From positions 1 to 41,571 of the forward strand of contig CAXBDI010000024.1 in the NCBI GenBank assembly GCA_963974445.1: 41,571 nucleotides of DNA, given 5' to 3'. Position 1 is the first letter of the stretch; every line of letters begins with the position of its first letter. Under the pieces are notes generated by a model. It was given only the letters and a program-made list of their open reading frames with translations. It was not told where the DNA came from and ran no database searches. The stretch is from JACKII01 sp963974445. GTDB lineage: Bacteria; Pseudomonadota; Alphaproteobacteria; Bin95. The position numbers and the translations under genes were made by a program. This document shows positions 41,001 to 41,571 of this stretch, piece after piece.

Positions 41001-41306
41001 CGCCAGCATCTCCGGCGTGAACACGTCGCCGCCTTTCGGCGCCAGCACGATCATCAGGTTGTCGTCTTTGGAGAATTGCAGTTCGAACGCCTCCAACGCG
41101 ATACGATCCGGGTTCTCCTCAGCAAAGAACTGTCGGGCGCTGGGATCGAACTGAATCCGGCCAAGACCGACAAATGCGAACCCCAGTAGAGCCACAGCCA
41201 CAACCGGCCAAACCCAACGCCAGGCGACGATCCGTGCCGCCAGCGTCTGCGGGACGCCGCCGAGTGCGGCGACGGGGGAGGGCGGGGCTTGAGGATCTTC
41301 TGCCAT
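38073..41306 (-). CDS. RND/MMPL transporter fused to a LolA-like lipoprotein-sorting domain
   Basis: A 1077-aa open frame joining two proteins that are normally separate. Residues 1-800 are an RND-superfamily exporter of the MMPL/HpnN type. A large periplasmic loop follows TM1 (IQFDPSARQFFAEENPDRIA), and there are two SSD-like bundles, the second with GIVVDDTVHFLVKYKAARRK. The exporter part ends ...DKLSEKKGAT. Residues 801-1077 begin MMKAAASTTTAAALAVVAVF...SAHAQS, a complete signal peptide, followed by an outer-membrane lipoprotein-sorting (LolA-like) domain with FTTPRDIRGTALLTH, QWLFLPAIKRVKRIS and FSYEDLGSQEVADYDHKF. A strong ribosome site precedes the MM. Start: ATG 41306; TTG 41321 is possible. 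Probable function is lipid or hydrophobic-compound transport across the periplasm. Confidence 0.88.
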   Translation of the reverse strand: MAEDPQAPPSPVAALGGVPQTLAARIVAWRWVWPVVAVALLGFAFVGLGRIQFDPSARQFFAEENPDRIALEAFELQFSKDDNLMIVLAPKGGDVFTPEMLALQGRITECAWQLPYVRRVNSLTNFQNTFAEADDMIVRDLVPDLPYGEPRPGGECDLASVDPGAVSAETAAEARATALDRVELVGNMVSPSGHVAQIQVLFKLPEVDKTVEVPTVVREGQALRDAIEAAYPNVDVKLSGSTMINNQFAVSGQEDGQTLTPVMFVVILLIVGVMLRSIAGVLMTLVVIVISALSGMASLGWTGTALNSVTVLAPLMISILAVASAVHVLASVRQTMAETADRKEWARRALSEHMVAISVACITTAIGFFSLNFSISPPFRELGNVVGFGVLVSWLLNLTLLPAMITFIPMRQQKSISAARKWMVALGDFVVAYRRPILPVSLILVAALGFGATKLVAEDDFIRYFDERYEFRTDTDFIEANLTGLNLLEWPIDSGAEQGINDPEYLAKVAAFADWLRAQPEVAAVRTVTDTIKRLNMNMHGDDPSYFRLPDNREEASQYLFLYELSLNYGMDLTDQINVTRSTLRINASMPFATTGSLREMTARANAWFDANAPELKTTPTGLSHVFTLISHRDVRAMLTGTVVALILISGVMLLVLWDWRIGLISLIPNLTPALMGFGLWGYTVGNVTLAIAVVIAATLGIVVDDTVHFLVKYKAARRKGLSPEDSVRYVFDRIGMPLLVTTLALIAGFFVLSFSGFAVNGDLAKLTLITIAFALLADFFLLPALLIPLDKLSEKKGATMMKAAASTTTAAALAVVAVFALLSGQSAHAQSPEEKGLAIAIEADKRDLGWGDQTADGTMVLRDAGGTESRRVFRSLNLEDPSPANGDKGIIVFTTPRDIRGTALLTHSKIEPADDDQWLFLPAIKRVKRISSSNRTGKFVSSEFSYEDLGSQEVADYDHKFIRDEPCPGAEELTCFVTESYPKNPRSGYSKRVAWIDQDHYRLYKIDFYNRRGEHEKTLTFSGYKQYLNQYWRADLLRMENRQTGKSTDLVWDDYQFRTGLDEGDFSSQVLPRMAR
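38912..38917 (-). promoter_or_regulatory. internal ribosome binding site within the RND-LolA fusion
   Basis: On the minus strand AAAAAAGGAGCTACG precedes ATGATG at 38906-38901. AAGGAG is a perfect Shine-Dalgarno, 5 bases before the first ATG and 8 before the second. It lies in frame inside the long open frame and exactly before the LolA-like signal peptide. Independent initiation of a 277-residue LolA-like protein is therefore likely, even without a stop codon after the RND part. Confidence 0.8.
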
Positions 41307-41332
41307 GGCTGGATGTCTCAATTCTATAAGTG

Positions 41333-41366
41333 GATAAATGAATTTTTTTGAAAATATTCATTTATC
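41333..41366. promoter_or_regulatory. 11-bp perfect inverted repeat in the RND operon promoter
   Basis: GATAAATGAAT (41333-41343) and ATTCATTTATC (41356-41366) are perfect inverted copies separated by 12 AT-rich bases. The repeat covers the candidate -10 of the operon, as expected for a repressor site, and the operon encodes a TetR regulator. It could also fold as a leader hairpin in RNA. Confidence 0.5.
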
Positions 41367-41380
41367 AGAACACAGGTCAA
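41353..41380 (-). promoter_or_regulatory. candidate sigma-70 promoter of the RND/LolA/barrel operon
   Basis: On the minus strand TTGACC (41380-41375, 5/6) is followed after 16 bases by AATATT (41358-41353, 4/6). A start near 41346 would give a leader of about 40 bases to the ATG at 41306. The AT-richness of this gap contrasts with the GC-rich genes. Confidence 0.42.
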
Positions 41381-41390
41381 GCACACTATT

Positions 41391-41571
41391 ATTTCACTGT
41401 TCGGCGTCGTTGCGAGGCGCAGTCGAAGCAATCCACCAACGATGTATCGTGGCGATACCGATGGATTGCCGCACCGCCTGCGGCGGCTCGCAATGACGCC
41501 GGTGGGTCGCCATATCATTTCACTGTTCGGCGTCGTTGCGAGGCGCAGTCGAAGCAATCCACCAACGATGT
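41391..41571. repeat. tandem 126-bp repeat carrying the MITE/BIME-like element
   Basis: The 55 bases 41391-41445 recur without change at 41517-41571, where the window ends, giving a tandem period of 126 bases. The first unit contains an inverted copy of the 33400-33486 element: GGCGTCGTTGCGAGG at 41403-41417 and CTCGCAATGACGCC at 41487-41500. The internal arms GAAGCAATCCACC and GGATTGCCGC are shared too. The array probably continues beyond the window. An open frame running through both copies encodes a repeated peptide and is not a gene. Confidence 0.85.

Noticed and set aside
38553..41189. Long plus-strand frame of about 880 codons
   Set aside because: Antisense to the RND-LolA gene; the translation is dominated by His/Arg/Gln and shows no domain.
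41324..41557. Small minus-strand frame with a repeated peptide
   Set aside because: It arises from reading through the tandem 126-bp repeat; the duplicated peptide simply mirrors the DNA repeat.

Overview
The window is 41.6 kb of GC-rich, gene-dense chromosome from an alphaproteobacterium, most likely of the Rhodospirillales type. Supporting marks are the lgt / MidA-type methyltransferase / pgeF operon, a TrcR-type (DUF1013) regulator, the tRNA-Leu / tig / clpP / clpX order, an alphaproteobacterial LexA-type motif (GTTC-N7-GTTC) and alphaproteobacterial-style intergenic inverted repeats. There are no rRNA genes, phage genes, transposases or CRISPR arrays. Species cannot be fixed from the sequence alone.

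Layout. 1-4.8 kb: envelope and cell-cycle housekeeping (lgt, MidA-like, pgeF, quinone oxidoreductase, trcR). 5.0-6.3 kb: a PEP-CTERM-like exported protein gene behind a sigma-54-type promoter with palindromes upstream. 6.3-7.5 kb: an isolated fliM-like gene. 7.6-13.9 kb: a catabolic series (HpaI-type aldolase, two paralogous LLM flavin oxidoreductases flanking a low-GC insert that encodes a small exported protein, cytidine deaminase, a three-TM protein, acyl-CoA dehydrogenase, amidohydrolase). 13.9-16.4 kb: two TIGR04282/TIGR04283-type glycosyltransferases divergent from a PA0069/SplB-type radical SAM gene, with a LexA-like box between. 16.5-20.0 kb: MmgE/PrpD protein, a sphingosine-phosphate-lyase-like PLP enzyme and a double cold-shock protein with an RGG linker. 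20.4-22.3 kb: two paralogous SDRs, one without its catalytic Tyr/Lys, then an NTF2-like gene remnant. 22.3-25.9 kb: clpX, clpP, tig and tRNA-Leu(TAG). 26.0-33.4 kb: an AceE/transketolase-like enzyme, two SMP-30 lactonase-like proteins, DUF2848, nitronate monooxygenase and a citrate-lyase-beta-like CoA lyase. 33.5-41.3 kb (all minus): nucleotidyltransferase, htpG, TetR regulator, outer-membrane barrel, and an RND transporter fused in frame to a LolA-like lipoprotein-sorting domain.

How it works together. Tig, ClpP, ClpX and HtpG are protein quality control. Lgt and PgeF serve lipoprotein and peptidoglycan maturation. The metabolic genes look like an accessory catabolic assortment (ring or lactone opening, CoA-ester cleavage, beta-oxidation-like steps) whose substrates cannot be read from sequence. 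The strongest candidate for an undescribed system is the right-hand operon, RND-LolA fusion / outer-membrane barrel / TetR. It has inner-membrane pump, periplasmic lipid-carrier fold and outer-membrane protein in one transcription unit, behind a promoter that overlaps an 11-bp inverted repeat.
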